Shown: positions 44,125 to 54,453, counted from the first letter of the stretch. The stretch: DNA of 64,000 nt from an uncultured Comamonas sp. (GCA_947306475.1 CAMZGS010000004.1:62001-126000), one strand, 5' to 3'. Notes: generated from the sequence alone by a model not told the origin. A program made the numbers and translations.

Positions 44125-45402
44125 TCAGGCAGCCCTTTGCGCCAGATAGGCACCAATGCCCTGGGCCGCGCGCACGCCCGTGGCAAAGCAGGCCGTCAGC
44201 AAATAGCCGCCGGTGGGTGCCTCCCAGTCGATCATCTCGCCAGCGCAGAACACGCCAGGCAGCGCACGCAACATCAAGCCCTCATCCAGTGCCGACCAGC
44301 GTACGCCACCGGCGCTGCTGATCGCTTCGACCAGGGGACGCGGGCGGCACAGCGTCAGCGGCAAGGCCTGGATGGCCTGTGCCAGGGTGGCACTGTCCTG
44401 CATCTGTTCCTTGCTCAGCAGCTCGTACAGCAGGGCCAGCTTCACCCCATCCAGGCCCAGCCGGCTCTTGAGGTGGCTGGAAAGGCTGCGCGCACCGCGT
44501 GGGTGCTGCACGGCCGCCAGCACCTTCTCGGGCGACCAGGCCGGCAGCAAGTTCAGGCTGAACTGTGCCTGCCCCTGCGCGGCGATGGCATCGCGCAGCA
44601 ACGCCGAGGCGGCATAGACCAGGCTGCCTTCCACACCGGTAGTGGTCACCACAAATTCCCCTTGTCGTTGCCAGGGCTTCCCATCGCCCTGCGCCACGGT
44701 GATGACCACGTTTTTCAGCGGCGCACCAGCAAAGCGTTCCCGAAACAACGCGCTCCAGCCCTGCCCCGTGCGCCCCAGCACATCGAAGCCACAGTTGGCA
44801 GGCTGCAAGGGTGCCACATCCACGCCGCGCGCCTGCAGCAACGTTTGCCACGCCCCGTCGGAACCCAGCTGCGGCCAGCTGCCACCGCCCAGAGCCAGCA
44901 AGGTGGCCCGCGCCTGTACGGGCTGCACACCCAGGGGCGCCGTACACAACAGCTGCCCCTGCACATCCCAGCCTTGCCAGAGGTGGCGCATGAGCAGGCG
45001 CACTCCTCGGCCACGCAAACGTGCCAGCCAGGCACGCAGCAGGGGGGCGGCCTTCATGTCCACCGGAAACACCCTGCCCGAGCTGCCAACAAACGTCTCA
45101 ATCCCCAGCCCCTGCGCCCATGCACGCACCTGCGGCGCACCGAAAGCCTGCAGCATGGGGGCGAGCATGCTCGCCGAAGCACCATAGCGCTGCACAAAGG
45201 CGGCGAAGTCTTCGGAGTGCGTCAGATTCATGCCGCCCTTGCCGGCCAGCAGGAACTTGCGCCCGGCCGAGGCCTTGCCATCCAGCACGCACACCTGCAG
45301 GCCCCATGCAGCCAGTTGCTCGGCCGCCATCAGCCCGGCAGGGCCTGCACCAATGACGGCAACATCGCAGGTTATCGCGGGCAGTACGGGCACATCAGAC
45401 AT
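44125..45402 (-). CDS. FAD-dependent oxidoreductase (TIGR03862/HI0933-like flavoprotein)
   Basis: A 425-residue flavoprotein. The N-terminal FAD motif VIGAGPAGLMAAEQL and the second LAGKGGMNLTHSED box are shared by BaiN/HI0933-type proteins; the C-terminal GVFCAGEMIDWEAPTGGYLL contains the conserved end motif. The TIGR03862 subgroup is recalled from the C-terminal and N-terminal motifs and not tested. The role is unknown; relatives reduce unsaturated substrates, and others are of unknown function. It is convergent with the SRP RNA and divergent from trxA (235 bases). Confidence 0.78.
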   Translation of the reverse strand: MSDVPVLPAITCDVAVIGAGPAGLMAAEQLAAWGLQVCVLDGKASAGRKFLLAGKGGMNLTHSEDFAAFVQRYGASASMLAPMLQAFGAPQVRAWAQGLGIETFVGSSGRVFPVDMKAAPLLRAWLARLRGRGVRLLMRHLWQGWDVQGQLLCTAPLGVQPVQARATLLALGGGSWPQLGSDGAWQTLLQARGVDVAPLQPANCGFDVLGRTGQGWSALFRERFAGAPLKNVVITVAQGDGKPWQRQGEFVVTTTGVEGSLVYAASALLRDAIAAQGQAQFSLNLLPAWSPEKVLAAVQHPRGARSLSSHLKSRLGLDGVKLALLYELLSKEQMQDSATLAQAIQALPLTLCRPRPLVEAISSAGGVRWSALDEGLMLRALPGVFCAGEMIDWEAPTGGYLLTACFATGVRAAQGIGAYLAQRAA

Positions 45403-45637
45403 ACATCACTCATTGAAAAAACACGCATGCGCCCCCACAAACGGGGGCAAAGGGCGCGCAGCATACGCCCAACTGCGCCAGTGCGGCAGCATCGACCGCG
45501 AATGCCCGGGACTGCGCCGCTGGCGACAGGCTGCTTCGTCGTTGTGAAGAGCACGACGTGCTGTTTCTGTCACAATCACCGCATCGTTTTATCCCCCGAA
45601 TTTTCGGGACTGTCAGCCAAGCAAAGGACCCCATTTC

Positions 45638-45970
45638 ATGGCAAGCGACCTCATCAAGCACATCACCGACGCCAGCTTTGAAGCCGACGTGCTGCAACCC
45701 GGCAGCACGGTGCTGGTGGATTTCTGGGCTGAGTGGTGCGGCCCCTGCAAGATGATTGCCCCTATCCTGGACGAAGTTGCCAGCGCCTACCAAGGCAAGT
45801 TGACCATCGCCAAGATGAACGTGGACGACAACCGCGCCGTGCCGGCCAAGTTCGGCATTCGCGGCATCCCCACCCTGATGCTGTTCAAGGACGGTGAGCT
45901 CAAGGCCACCAAGGTGGGCGCCCTGTCCAAGGCCCAGCTGACCGCCTTCCTGGATCAGCAGCTGGCCTGA
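45638..45970 (+). CDS. trxA: Thioredoxin
   Basis: A 110-residue cytoplasmic disulfide reductase. The active site [15 protein letters not shown] holds WCGPC and the cis-Pro is in [11 protein letters not shown]. The ATG follows AAAGGA at good spacing. It is upstream of rho in the usual trxA-rho order, but a strong hairpin separates the two. Confidence 0.97.
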   Translation: MASDLIKHITDASFEADVLQPGSTVLVDFWAEWCGPCKMIAPILDEVASAYQGKLTIAKMNVDDNRAVPAKFGIRGIPTLMLFKDGELKATKVGALSKAQLTAFLDQQLA

Positions 45971-45993
45971 TCGACCCTCCACCTCCAGCTACT

Positions 45994-46035
45994 GCGGCCC
46001 ATCTGGCACCGTTTGCCAGATGGGCCGCTTCATTT
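45994..46035 (+). terminator. Terminator-like hairpin after trxA
   Basis: GCGGCCCATCTGGCA (45994-46008), loop CCGTT, TGCCAGATGGGCCGC (46014-46028): a perfect 15-base stem. It is followed by TTCATTTCC, a poor U-tract, so termination may be partial. It lies between trxA and rho. Confidence 0.7.
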
Positions 46036-46197
46036 CCTGTCATAATTGGCGACCGTCCTGCAGCACACAACAATTCTGGCGGCTGCAACGACCGGCACCC
46101 CACACACCGCGCGGCTGGTGACCTTCCCCCTGGATACCCTGGCAGCACGCCGCACCCCCCACAAATTCTGTGAACTCCGCCCCAAGGAGTATTTTTC

Positions 46198-47460
46198 ATG
46201 CACTTGAACGAGCTCAAGGCACTGCATGTGTCTGAAGTGGCCAAGCAGGCCGAAGAACTGGGCATCGAAAACATTGGCCGCATGCGCAAGCAGGAGCTGA
46301 TGTTCGCCATCATCAAAAAACGCGCCAAGGCCGGCGAACAGGTCTTTGCCGATGGTGTTCTGGAAATCCTGCCCGATGGCTTTGGCTTCCTGCGCAGCCC
46401 CGACACCAGCTACACCGCCAGCACCGACGACATCTACATCAGCCCCAGCCAGGTGCGCCGCTTCAACCTGCACACAGGCGACATGATCGAGGGCGAGGTG
46501 CGCATCCCCAAGGACGGCGAGCGCTACTTTGCCCTGACCAAGCTGGATCGCGTCAACGGCGGCGCGCCCGAGCAGAACAAGCACAAGGTGCTGTTTGAAA
46601 ACCTCACGCCGCTGTTTCCCAAGCAGCAGATGCGCCTGGAGCGCGACATCAAGGCTGAGGAAAACATCACCGGCCGCATCATCGACATCATCGCCCCCAT
46701 CGGCCGCGGCCAGCGCGCGCTGATCGTGGCGCCGCCCAAGAGCGGCAAGACCATGATGATGCAGCACATCGCCCACGCCATCACGGCCAACAACCCCGAC
46801 GTGCACCTGATGGTGCTGCTGGTGGATGAGCGCCCCGAGGAAGTGACGGAAATGCAGCGCTCGGTGCGCGGCGAAATCATCGCCTCCACCTTCGACGAGC
46901 CCGCCACCCGCCACGTGCATGTGGCCGAGATGGTGATCGAGCGCGCCAAGCGCCTGGTCGAGCTGAAGAAGGACGTGGTGATCCTGCTGGACTCCATCAC
47001 CCGTCTGGCCCGCGCCTACAACAACGTCGTGCCTTCGTCGGGCAAGGTGCTCTCCGGTGGTGTGGACTCCAACGCCCTGCATCGTCCCAAGCGCTTCTTT
47101 GGCGCCGCGCGCAATGTGGAAGAAGGCGGCTCGCTGACCATCATCGCCACCGCACTGGTCGATACCGGTTCACGCATGGACGAAGTGATCTTTGAGGAAT
47201 TCAAGGGCACGGGCAACTGCGAAATCCACCTGAGCCGCCGCCTCTACGAAAAGCGCGTCTTCCCTGCGATCGAGCTGTCCAAGAGCGGCACGCGCCGCGA
47301 AGAGCTGCTGCTGGCGCCCGAGATCCTGCAAAAGACCCGCATCCTGCGCCAGTTCCTGTTCAACATGGACGAAATCGAGTCCATGGAGCTGATGATCAAG
47401 AAGATGAAGGAGACGAAAAACAACTCCGAATTCTTCGAGGCCATGCGCCGCGGAGGCTAG
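46198..47460 (+). CDS. rho: Transcription termination factor Rho
   Basis: A 420-residue hexameric RNA helicase. The N-terminal RNA-binding part ([18 protein letters not shown]), Walker A APPKSGKT, the Walker B region [16 protein letters not shown] and the R-loop region ([18 protein letters not shown]) are typical. The ATG follows AAGGAG. The 227-base leader holds the trxA hairpin; Rho genes are commonly autoregulated, but no specific site is visible. Downstream comes an EAL/HDOD gene on the same strand. Confidence 0.97.
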   Translation: MHLNELKALHVSEVAKQAEELGIENIGRMRKQELMFAIIKKRAKAGEQVFADGVLEILPDGFGFLRSPDTSYTASTDDIYISPSQVRRFNLHTGDMIEGEVRIPKDGERYFALTKLDRVNGGAPEQNKHKVLFENLTPLFPKQQMRLERDIKAEENITGRIIDIIAPIGRGQRALIVAPPKSGKTMMMQHIAHAITANNPDVHLMVLLVDERPEEVTEMQRSVRGEIIASTFDEPATRHVHVAEMVIERAKRLVELKKDVVILLDSITRLARAYNNVVPSSGKVLSGGVDSNALHRPKRFFGAARNVEEGGSLTIIATALVDTGSRMDEVIFEEFKGTGNCEIHLSRRLYEKRVFPAIELSKSGTRREELLLAPEILQKTRILRQFLFNMDEIESMELMIKKMKETKNNSEFFEAMRRGG

Positions 47461-47571
47461 CCTTTTACGGGCAGCCATTGCGCAAAGTGAATACAGCAGG
47501 CGGGCCGATAGAATCACAGCATTCAACTGCGTTGAAGACACGTTTTCACTCACGATGTTGGCAACCGCAAC

Positions 47572-49023
47572 ATGCTCGACCTCTTTCACCGCCTGCTGAA
47601 GCGCGAACCCCGGACTGCTGTCCCCTCACCCGAGGCCAAGCGGCAGTTTGACACGCTCAACCAGCTGGCCCCGCTCAAGCCCGCGACTGCAGGCAAGCCC
47701 AGTGCCCCCGAGAAGTCGGCTGCCCAACCCCAGCTGATCAAGGAGACGCTGTCCTTAACCTCCTCCTTCGTCTGCCGAGAGCCGGTGCTCAACCGTCAGG
47801 AACAGATTGCCGGCTACAGCTTCGAGCTGCAGGAGGGCTTGCAGACCCGTCTGCAGGGGCGCGAGAAAATGCTGCACCGCGCCTACGACGACGCCCTGCT
47901 GCGCAGTCTGGCCGCCCTGAACATCAACAGCCTGCTGGGCCACCGACTGACCTTCATCGGACTGACGCCCGCCTCGCTGAGCAACCCATTGATCTTCAAG
48001 CTGCCGCCACAGAACACGGTGCTGTTGTTCAAGCCCGGCAGCGAACCGCTGAACGTGGCCGAGCTGGTGCCGCAACTCAAGGCCTTGCGCAAGGCCGGCT
48101 TTTCCCATGGCTGGGTGCTGAGCAAACCGCACCTCAAGAAGCACCACCCGACGCTGGCACAGCTGGCCATTCAGGCCGACTACATCCAGCTGCAGACCTC
48201 CAGCTTCAATGGCCGTGAAATCGACAGCCTGCGCAAGGCACTGACTTCCAAGCGCACCCTGCAGCAGGGCAAGCTGCACCTGCTGGCCAGTGAGCTGCAC
48301 AGCTTCGATGAATTCAACCTGTGCTTCAACAGCGGCTTCGATTTCTTTCAGGGCAGCTTTGTCACCAGCCGCGAAAGCTGGCACCCGCCCAAGAGCGAAA
48401 TCAACCGCGTGCTGGCGCTCAAGCTGCTCAATGCGCTGCGCACCGATGAGGACCTCAAGACCATTGCCACCCAGATCACCGCCGATCCGGTGATGACCTA
48501 CAAGCTGCTGCGCTACCTGAACTCGCCGGCCATTGGCCTGCAGACGCCGGTCCTGACCATCGAGGGCGCCCTGCAGCTGCTGGGGCGCGAGCGCTGCTTT
48601 CGCTGGCTGTCGCTGCTGCTGTTCGACATCAAGCAGATCGGCTTTCGCGAGCGCCTGCTCACTGAACAGACACTCACACGCGCCTTTTTCCTGGAAAGCC
48701 TTGCCGGCTGCGGGCAAATTCCCAACCGCAAGGACGAGCTCTTCATCCTGGGGCTGTTTTCCATGCTGGACGTGCTCATCGGCCACCCGCTGCCGGAACT
48801 GCTGGAGCACACCCAGCTGCCCCAGGCCATACGACAGGCGCTGCTGGAGCACACCGGTATCTACCACGTTGCCCTGGCGCTGGCCCGTGCCAGCGAAGCG
48901 CAGCAGTCGGACAACACCGCCAAACTGGCCGAAGCCTGCGGCATCAGCGCCCTGCAGATCCTGGAAAGCAGCATCGGCGCCCTGAGCAAGGCGCACGCCA
49001 CCATGAGCCTGAGCGAAGCCTGA
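47572..49023 (+). CDS. EAL-like/HDOD domain protein (degenerate EAL)
   Basis: A 483-residue protein with a ~65-residue disordered N-terminus, an EAL-like fold (about 65-270) and an HDOD domain (about 285-480), as in YuxH-type regulators. The EAL motif is changed: the expected segment reads GYSFELQEG (E-L-Q), and the other metal ligands are not obvious, so it is unlikely to hydrolyse c-di-GMP and may bind it or another partner. HDOD has the [13 protein letters not shown] segment but lacks HD metal residues. It lies between rho and rpmE2 on the same strand and has no other clear partner. Confidence 0.8.
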   Translation: MLDLFHRLLKREPRTAVPSPEAKRQFDTLNQLAPLKPATAGKPSAPEKSAAQPQLIKETLSLTSSFVCREPVLNRQEQIAGYSFELQEGLQTRLQGREKMLHRAYDDALLRSLAALNINSLLGHRLTFIGLTPASLSNPLIFKLPPQNTVLLFKPGSEPLNVAELVPQLKALRKAGFSHGWVLSKPHLKKHHPTLAQLAIQADYIQLQTSSFNGREIDSLRKALTSKRTLQQGKLHLLASELHSFDEFNLCFNSGFDFFQGSFVTSRESWHPPKSEINRVLALKLLNALRTDEDLKTIATQITADPVMTYKLLRYLNSPAIGLQTPVLTIEGALQLLGRERCFRWLSLLLFDIKQIGFRERLLTEQTLTRAFFLESLAGCGQIPNRKDELFILGLFSMLDVLIGHPLPELLEHTQLPQAIRQALLEHTGIYHVALALARASEAQQSDNTAKLAEACGISALQILESSIGALSKAHATMSLSEA

Positions 49024-49151
49024 GTTCCACACATTCCCGGATCGAGGTAGAATATGGGGCTTTTCTATGCGGCAAGTATGCTGGGTTTTTTCAGCCTCGC
49101 AGTGGTTGCAGGCGACCGGGTACGGCTACCGCACTTGAACGAAGGAAGATC

Positions 49152-49397
49152 ATGAAAGAAGGCATCCACCCCAATTACCGCGAAGTCCTGTTCGTGGACC
49201 TGTCCAACGGCTTCAAATTTGTGACCCGCTCCTGCGTGAACACCAAGGAAACCGAAACCTTCGAAGGCAAGGAATATCCCCTGTTCAAGCTGGATACCTC
49301 GTCCGAATCGCACCCCTTCTACACCGGCACGCAGAAATCGGTGGACAACATGGGTGGCCGCGTGGAGCGCTTCCGCAACCGTTTCGGCAAGAAGTAA
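49152..49397 (+). CDS. rpmE2: 50S ribosomal protein L31 type B
   Basis: An 81-residue L31. It has the longer type-B form ([40 protein letters not shown]) and lacks the CxxC zinc pair of type A, having a single Cys in RSCVNTKET. Type-B L31 is zinc-independent. It lies in the usual rho-rpmE neighbourhood, behind the EAL/HDOD gene. The ATG follows GAAGGAAG. No Zur-type palindrome was recognised in the 128-base upstream region. Confidence 0.95.
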   Translation: MKEGIHPNYREVLFVDLSNGFKFVTRSCVNTKETETFEGKEYPLFKLDTSSESHPFYTGTQKSVDNMGGRVERFRNRFGKK

Positions 49398-49421
49398 TTC
49401 TCTGCTGCGACCAACACGCCA

Positions 49422-49454
49422 GAAAGGCAGCCGGGCAACCAGGCTGCCTTTTTT
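49422..49454 (+). terminator. Intrinsic terminator of rpmE2
   Basis: AAAGGCAGCC, 9-base loop, GGCTGCC then TTTTTT. Confidence 0.9.
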
Positions 49455-49606
49455 GTTTGCAGCCCTGCGCCAGGCACCTGTGCCAGCCTGGGGGCAGTGC
49501 TTTGCCAGACAATGCGCCCTGAACGGGTAACGGACCGCGCCCTTTTTTGTGGACGTGCGTTGCGTTGTCCTGTCTGCCTTCCCCGTCTCCACTGCGTTCT
49601 GCCTTC

Positions 49607-51313
49607 ATGCCACTACCTACCCCCGCCATCGTTGCCCAAAGTGCCGTGCGGCGCCTGCCGCGCTGGGTCATCCTGCTGCTGTGCACGACCTACATCCTCA
49701 CGGGCTTTGTTGCGCGCCATCCCTGGCGTGAACGGGAGATGGAGGCCTTTGCCCTCATGCAGGCACTGGCCCAGGGCCACAGCCCCTGGTTGATGCCCCA
49801 GATCGACGGCCTGCTGCCCAACCAGCCGGGCCTGCTGCAATACTGGCTGGGCGCCTGGGCGCTGCAACTGCTGCCCGCAGGCTGGCCTGCCGATATCGTC
49901 ACCCGCCTGCCCTTCATGCTGCTGCTGGCACTGGCGCTGGCCTGCACTTGGTGGGCCGTGTATGGGCTGGCGCGCACGCCCGGCGCCCAGCCCGTGGCCT
50001 TTGCCTTTGGCGGCGAGGCCAACCCACGCGATTACGCCCATGCCCTGGCCGATGGCGCCCTGCTGGCACTGCTGGCCTGCCTGGGATTGGCGCAGCTGGG
50101 GCACAGCACCACCTATGCCCTGGTGCAGCTGGCCGCAGTCTGTGCTCTGTTCTACGCCGCCAGCAACCTGTGGTGGCAGCCGCGCTGCGCTGCCGTGGCC
50201 ACGCTGCTGGCCCCCCTGGCACTGGCACTGTCGGGCGAGCCAGCCATGGCCATGGTGCTGGGCGTGCTGGCCATGGTCATGGTGCTCAGGGCACCCAGTC
50301 CGCGCCTGCCCCAGCGCTACACCTGGGCCGCCTGGTGGTTGCTGAGCCTGGCCCTGGCCGCCAGCACCGCTGCCGTACTGCACCTGTGGCAGTGGCCCCT
50401 GCTGCCCTGGGGTTCCGGGCGCGACTGGGACAGCCTGGCACGCGCGCTGCTGTGGTTCAGCTGGCCGGCCTGGCCTCTGGCGCTGTGGACCCTGTGGCGC
50501 TGGCGCCTGCAGCTGCGCCAGCCCTTGCGTCAACTGCATCTGGCCATCCCCCTGGGCCTGTGGGTCGTGGCCCTGCTGTTTGCCACCTTTGGCCTGGAAC
50601 GCGACAGCGCCGTGCTGCTCACCCTGCCCGCGATTGCCGCCATGGCGGCCTTTGCCCTGCCCACCCTGCGCCGCAGCCTGAGCGCCCTAATCGACTGGCT
50701 GACGCTGGTGTTCTTCACCATCAGCGCCATCACCATCTGGGTGGTGTGGCTGTCGGTGCAGACCGGCTGGCCAGCCAAGCCTGCAGCCAACGTGCTGCGC
50801 CTGTCCGATGGTTATCTGCCGCCCTTTGAGGCCCTGCCCTTTGCCATTGCCCTGGCGGCCAGCGCTGCCTGGCTGCTGCTGGTGGCCTGGCGCACGCGGC
50901 GCCACCGTGCCGCCATCTGGAAGAGCCTGGCCCTGCCCGCCGGTGGCAGCGTGCTGGGCTGGGTGCTGCTCATGACCCTGTGGCTGCCCATGCTGGACTA
51001 TGGCCGCAGCTACGCACCGCAGATTCAGCGCCTGCAGGCGGTCCTGCCCGCCAGCGCCACCTGCCTGGGCACCTGGGATCTGGACAGCGCCACCGTCGGC
51101 GCCCTGCGCTGGCACACCGACCGGCACATCCTGCCCTGGCATGCCGCTCCCACCGACAAGCAAGCCCCTGCCTGCCCCTGGCTGCTGACCACCCCACAGG
51201 CCTGGTCGGCGCTGGGTGCGGCGCAGCCCCTGCTGCACTGGCAGAGCCATGCCGACATCGTGCGCCCCACCCAGCGCAATGACCGCTGGCTGCTGCTGCA
51301 CCACCAACCCTAA
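49607..51313 (+). CDS. Multi-pass membrane protein, GT-C (ArnT/PMT-like) glycosyltransferase candidate
   Basis: A 568-residue protein with about 11-12 hydrophobic segments. The first loop after helix 1 contains WREREMEAFALMQAL and ends in PNQPGLLQYWLGAWALQLL, the arrangement of GT-C transferases (an Asp/Glu-containing first loop: here Glu in REREMEAF). The C-terminal ~85 residues form a soluble domain (LQAVLPASATCLGTWDLDS). The likely donor is undecaprenyl-phosphate sugar, and lipid A or protein the acceptor, but this is inference. I use ATG 49607; 20 upstream in-frame residues are not conserved. The MATE gene follows after 52 bases. Confidence 0.6.
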   Translation: MPLPTPAIVAQSAVRRLPRWVILLLCTTYILTGFVARHPWREREMEAFALMQALAQGHSPWLMPQIDGLLPNQPGLLQYWLGAWALQLLPAGWPADIVTRLPFMLLLALALACTWWAVYGLARTPGAQPVAFAFGGEANPRDYAHALADGALLALLACLGLAQLGHSTTYALVQLAAVCALFYAASNLWWQPRCAAVATLLAPLALALSGEPAMAMVLGVLAMVMVLRAPSPRLPQRYTWAAWWLLSLALAASTAAVLHLWQWPLLPWGSGRDWDSLARALLWFSWPAWPLALWTLWRWRLQLRQPLRQLHLAIPLGLWVVALLFATFGLERDSAVLLTLPAIAAMAAFALPTLRRSLSALIDWLTLVFFTISAITIWVVWLSVQTGWPAKPAANVLRLSDGYLPPFEALPFAIALAASAAWLLLVAWRTRRHRAAIWKSLALPAGGSVLGWVLLMTLWLPMLDYGRSYAPQIQRLQAVLPASATCLGTWDLDSATVGALRWHTDRHILPWHAAPTDKQAPACPWLLTTPQAWSALGAAQPLLHWQSHADIVRPTQRNDRWLLLHHQP

Positions 51314-51365
51314 AAACGCCTTGGCAGCTGCCGCACCTGCCCGGCCGCTGCCTGCTGCGCCCGTT

Positions 51366-52742
51366 ATGTCGTCTGAAATTTCCCTCATCGCCCGCCATGC
51401 CGGCACCGTCCTGGTGGGCCAGCTGGCCGTGATGGCCTTTGGCGTGACCGACACCATCGTTGCCGGTCGGTTTTCTGCCGATGCACTGGCGGCGCTGTCC
51501 GTGGCCTCGGCGGTGTTTGTCAGCGTCTATGTCTCGCTCATGGGCGTGCTGCAAGCCTTGCTGCCAGTGTGGGCCGAGCAGTACGGGCGTGGCGAAGCGC
51601 AGGCCATTGGCCAATCGTTTCGCCAGTCGCTGTACCTGGCCCTGGCTGCCAGCGCGCTGGGCATGGCGATCCTGCTGTTTCCCGAGCCGTTGCTGCGCCT
51701 GACCGAAGTGCCCGACAGCATGCAGGAAAGCGTGCGCCACTACCTGATCATCGTCGGCTGGGCGCTGCCCTCGGCGCTGTTCTTTCGTCTCTACACCACG
51801 CTCAACCAGGCGCTGGGCCATCCGCAGCTGGTCACCTGGATTCAGGTAGGTGCCCTGGCGCCCAAGGTGCTGCTGTCCATCTGGTTCACCTTCGGCGGCT
51901 GGGGCCTTGAGCCGCAGGGCGCTGCTGGCTGCGCCTGGGCGACGCTGCTGGTCGATTACGCCATTGCCGCCATGGCGCTGGTGCTGATGCGCACGCAGCG
52001 CCTGTACCGGCCGCTCCAGTTGTGGCAGCGCATGGAGGCACCCGACTGGCAGCATCTGGGCAATTTTTTGCGCCTGGGCATTCCGGCCGGGCTGGCGATT
52101 GCGGTGGAGGTGACCTCCTTCACCCTGGTGGCGCTGTTTGTTGCCCGCCAGGGCACGCTGGCAGCGGCCAGCCACCAGATTGCCGCCAACCTGGCCGCGC
52201 TGTGCTACATGCTGCCACTGTCGCTGGGCATTGCCGTCAGCGCCCGCGCCAGCTGGTGGCGTGGCCAGGGGCAGGAGGCCCACGCCCAATCGGTGGCCTG
52301 GCTGGGCGTGCGGCTGGCGCTGATCTGCGGCACCGTGCTGAGCGCGGGCATGCTGCTCACGCGCCAGTGGCTGCCGCAGATTTACACGGGCGATGCGCAG
52401 GTGGTGGCCCTCACGGCAACACTGCTGTTGTGGGTGGCGCTGTACCACGCTGCCGACAGCATCCAGTGCGTGTGCATCTTTTTGCTGCGCAGCTGGCGCG
52501 TGACGCTGGCGCCCCTGGTGGTGTACTGCGCGCTGCTGTGGGGTGTGGGCCTGGGTGGCGGTTACTGGCTTGCTTACAAAAATGAAGCTACGCGCGCTTA
52601 CTGGTCAACGACTCCAGCACCATTTTGGATTGCAGTGGCCGCTGCACTGGCGGTTGTAGCTATTATTTTTGTTGTCCTGGTGCAGCGCGTGTTTGCTGCA
52701 CAGCGCCACGATGTCTGGCCGGCCCGGCCCGATGCAGCATGA
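51366..52742 (+). CDS. MATE-family efflux transporter
   Basis: A 458-residue protein with 12 predicted helices in two similar halves; GVTDTIVAGRFSADALAALS is the MATE N-terminal signature and SHQIAANLAALCYMLPLSLG its counterpart in the second half. MATE pumps export cationic compounds with H+ or Na+. Near residues ~405-421 the gene contains the dispersed repeat (52577) encoding an A+T-rich stretch in or near a loop, and the codon use stays unusual up to the last helix. Confidence 0.9.
   Translation: MSSEISLIARHAGTVLVGQLAVMAFGVTDTIVAGRFSADALAALSVASAVFVSVYVSLMGVLQALLPVWAEQYGRGEAQAIGQSFRQSLYLALAASALGMAILLFPEPLLRLTEVPDSMQESVRHYLIIVGWALPSALFFRLYTTLNQALGHPQLVTWIQVGALAPKVLLSIWFTFGGWGLEPQGAAGCAWATLLVDYAIAAMALVLMRTQRLYRPLQLWQRMEAPDWQHLGNFLRLGIPAGLAIAVEVTSFTLVALFVARQGTLAAASHQIAANLAALCYMLPLSLGIAVSARASWWRGQGQEAHAQSVAWLGVRLALICGTVLSAGMLLTRQWLPQIYTGDAQVVALTATLLLWVALYHAADSIQCVCIFLLRSWRVTLAPLVVYCALLWGVGLGGGYWLAYKNEATRAYWSTTPAPFWIAVAAALAVVAIIFVVLVQRVFAAQRHDVWPARPDAA
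52577..52628 (+). repeat. Dispersed repeat inside the MATE gene
   Basis: AAAAATGAAGCTACGCGCGC followed by TTACTGG and ending CACCATTTTG. Against the hpnC copy the shared parts are AGCT, GCGCTT and CTGG at matching spacing; against the 29799 copy the CCATTTT end matches. It stays in frame. Confidence 0.5.
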
Positions 52743-52876
52743 ATGCCCAACCAATGCCCGCCACCTGGCTGTCACGCCGTTGTCACGCGGCCTTTTCAAA
52801 CTGCGCCGCTGGCCCACGCCGGTCTGGACTCATCGAGCGCAGCCCCCTTCCCTTTCTCTCCTGATGGACTTGCACC

Positions 52877-54361
52877 ATGGCCCCTGAATCCCTGCTTGCC
52901 GCCGTTGACCTGGGCTCCAACAGCTTTCGCCTGGAAATTGGCCGCATCGGCTCGCACCAGCGCATCGAGCGCGTGGAATACCTCAAGGAGACGGTGCGCC
53001 TGGGCGGCGGCCTGAACGCGCAGCACGATCTCACGCGCCAGACCATGGAGCGCGGCTGGGCCTGCCTGGCGCGCTTTGGCGAGCGGCTCAAGGGCTTTGC
53101 CCCCGAGCGGGTCTGTGCCGTTGCCACCCAGACCCTGCGCGAAGCACGCAACAGCGCCGAATTTGTCGCGCGCGGCAGCGAGCTGCTGGGCTTTCCGATC
53201 CACGTCATCCCGGGCGAGGAAGAGGCACGCCTGATCTACCGGGGCGTGGCCAGCGCGCTGGCCCCCAGCCAGCAGCGGCGCCTGGTGATCGACATTGGCG
53301 GGCGCTCCACCGAAATCATCATCGGCCAGCACAGCCAGGCGTTGCAGTGCGCCTCGTTCGCGCTGGGCAGCGTTTCCTGGAGCAGCCAGTTCTTTGCCGA
53401 TGGCGTGCTGCACAAATCGCGCTTTGCCGCCGCACGTGAAGCAGCGTGCAACACCCTGGCCGCCGCCCGCAGCGCCTACCCCAGCCATGCCTGGGACTGC
53501 GCCTATGCCTCCTCGGGCACCGCCAATGCGCTGGGCGAAATCCTGAGCGCCCTGGGACTGGAGGGCAACCTCCTCACCGCGCGCAAGCTGCGCCACCTGC
53601 AGGAGCTGCTGCTGCAAGCCGGCCACATCGACAAGCTGCGCCTGCCCGCCCTCAAAGAAGAGCGCCGCCCGGTGCTGGCCGGGGGCATCAGCGTGATGCT
53701 GGCCGTGGTCGAACTGCTGGACATTGCCGAGCTGGAAGTGGCCCAAGGTGCCCTGCGCCAGGGCCTGCTGCACGACCTGCTGGAGCACGAGCCCCCCGCC
53801 GACAAGGAAGCTGCCGAAATCCTGGCGCTGCAGCAGGACTTTGGCGTGGACGCCACCCAGGCCGAGCGCATCTGCCGCGTGGCCACGCAGCTGTGGCACG
53901 GCATCCGCCCCGTCGATGCGCACGAGGACGATGCGCGCGCCCTGCGCACCGCCAGCCTGCTGCACGAAGTGGGCATGCGCGTGGCGCTGAACGACTACCA
54001 CCACCACGGCGCCTACATCCTGCGCCACTGTGCGCACGCCACCTGGCCCACGCACCTGCGCGAGCGCATCGCCCAACTGGTGCTGGGCCACCAGGGCAAG
54101 CTGCGCAAGCTCGACGATGCCATTGCCGATGCCGCGCTGGCCCTGCCCCTGATGGCGCTGCGCCTGGCCATCCAGCTGTGCCACGCCCGGCGCGAGCCGC
54201 AGCTGCAAGGCATCCACCTGACGCGCCAGGGCAGCACCTGCCGCCTGCACACGCCCAGCGGCTGGGCGCAGGACTATCCGCAATCGGCACGCCTGCTGCA
54301 GCAGGAAGCCCAGGCCTGGAGCAAGACGCCGTGGCAGCTGGTGGTGCAGCTGGATGCCTGA
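52877..54361 (+). CDS. ppx: Exopolyphosphatase (Ppx/GppA family)
   Basis: A 494-residue ASKHA-fold enzyme releasing phosphate from polyphosphate chains (or hydrolysing pppGpp). The phosphate-binding motifs AAVDLGSNSFRLEIGRIG and VIDIGGRSTEIIIG are clear, and a C-terminal HD-like part (about 310-490) is present, as in E. coli Ppx (513). It lies 1.5 kb from ppk1, across an MFS gene on the other strand, so phosphate storage genes are clustered. The start is ATG 52877. Confidence 0.93.
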   Translation: MAPESLLAAVDLGSNSFRLEIGRIGSHQRIERVEYLKETVRLGGGLNAQHDLTRQTMERGWACLARFGERLKGFAPERVCAVATQTLREARNSAEFVARGSELLGFPIHVIPGEEEARLIYRGVASALAPSQQRRLVIDIGGRSTEIIIGQHSQALQCASFALGSVSWSSQFFADGVLHKSRFAAAREAACNTLAAARSAYPSHAWDCAYASSGTANALGEILSALGLEGNLLTARKLRHLQELLLQAGHIDKLRLPALKEERRPVLAGGISVMLAVVELLDIAELEVAQGALRQGLLHDLLEHEPPADKEAAEILALQQDFGVDATQAERICRVATQLWHGIRPVDAHEDDARALRTASLLHEVGMRVALNDYHHHGAYILRHCAHATWPTHLRERIAQLVLGHQGKLRKLDDAIADAALALPLMALRLAIQLCHARREPQLQGIHLTRQGSTCRLHTPSGWAQDYPQSARLLQQEAQAWSKTPWQLVVQLDA

Positions 54362-54373
54362 CCCACAGGCCGC

Positions 54374-54435
54374 TGGATTTCAAGCATGAAAAGTGCCAAA
54401 AACGCAGACCACACAAGCGCTTGCAGCTATCATTC
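54374..54435 (-). repeat. Dispersed AGCTGC-GCGCTTG repeat, intergenic
   Basis: On the minus strand GAATGATAGCTGCAAGCGC, then CTTGTGTGG, ending GCTTGAAATCC. It is the intergenic copy most like the hpnC stretch, and shares GCTTGAAATCC with palindromic copy C, linking the short and long forms. It lies between the convergent ppx and MFS genes. Confidence 0.75.
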
Positions 54436-54453
54436 TCGAAAGTTGGCAGGCGC

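Noticed and set aside
45431-45448. Hairpin GCCCCC-N6-GGGGGC upstream of the flavoprotein gene
   Set aside because: Short G+C stem with no supporting context; could be chance in G+C-rich DNA.
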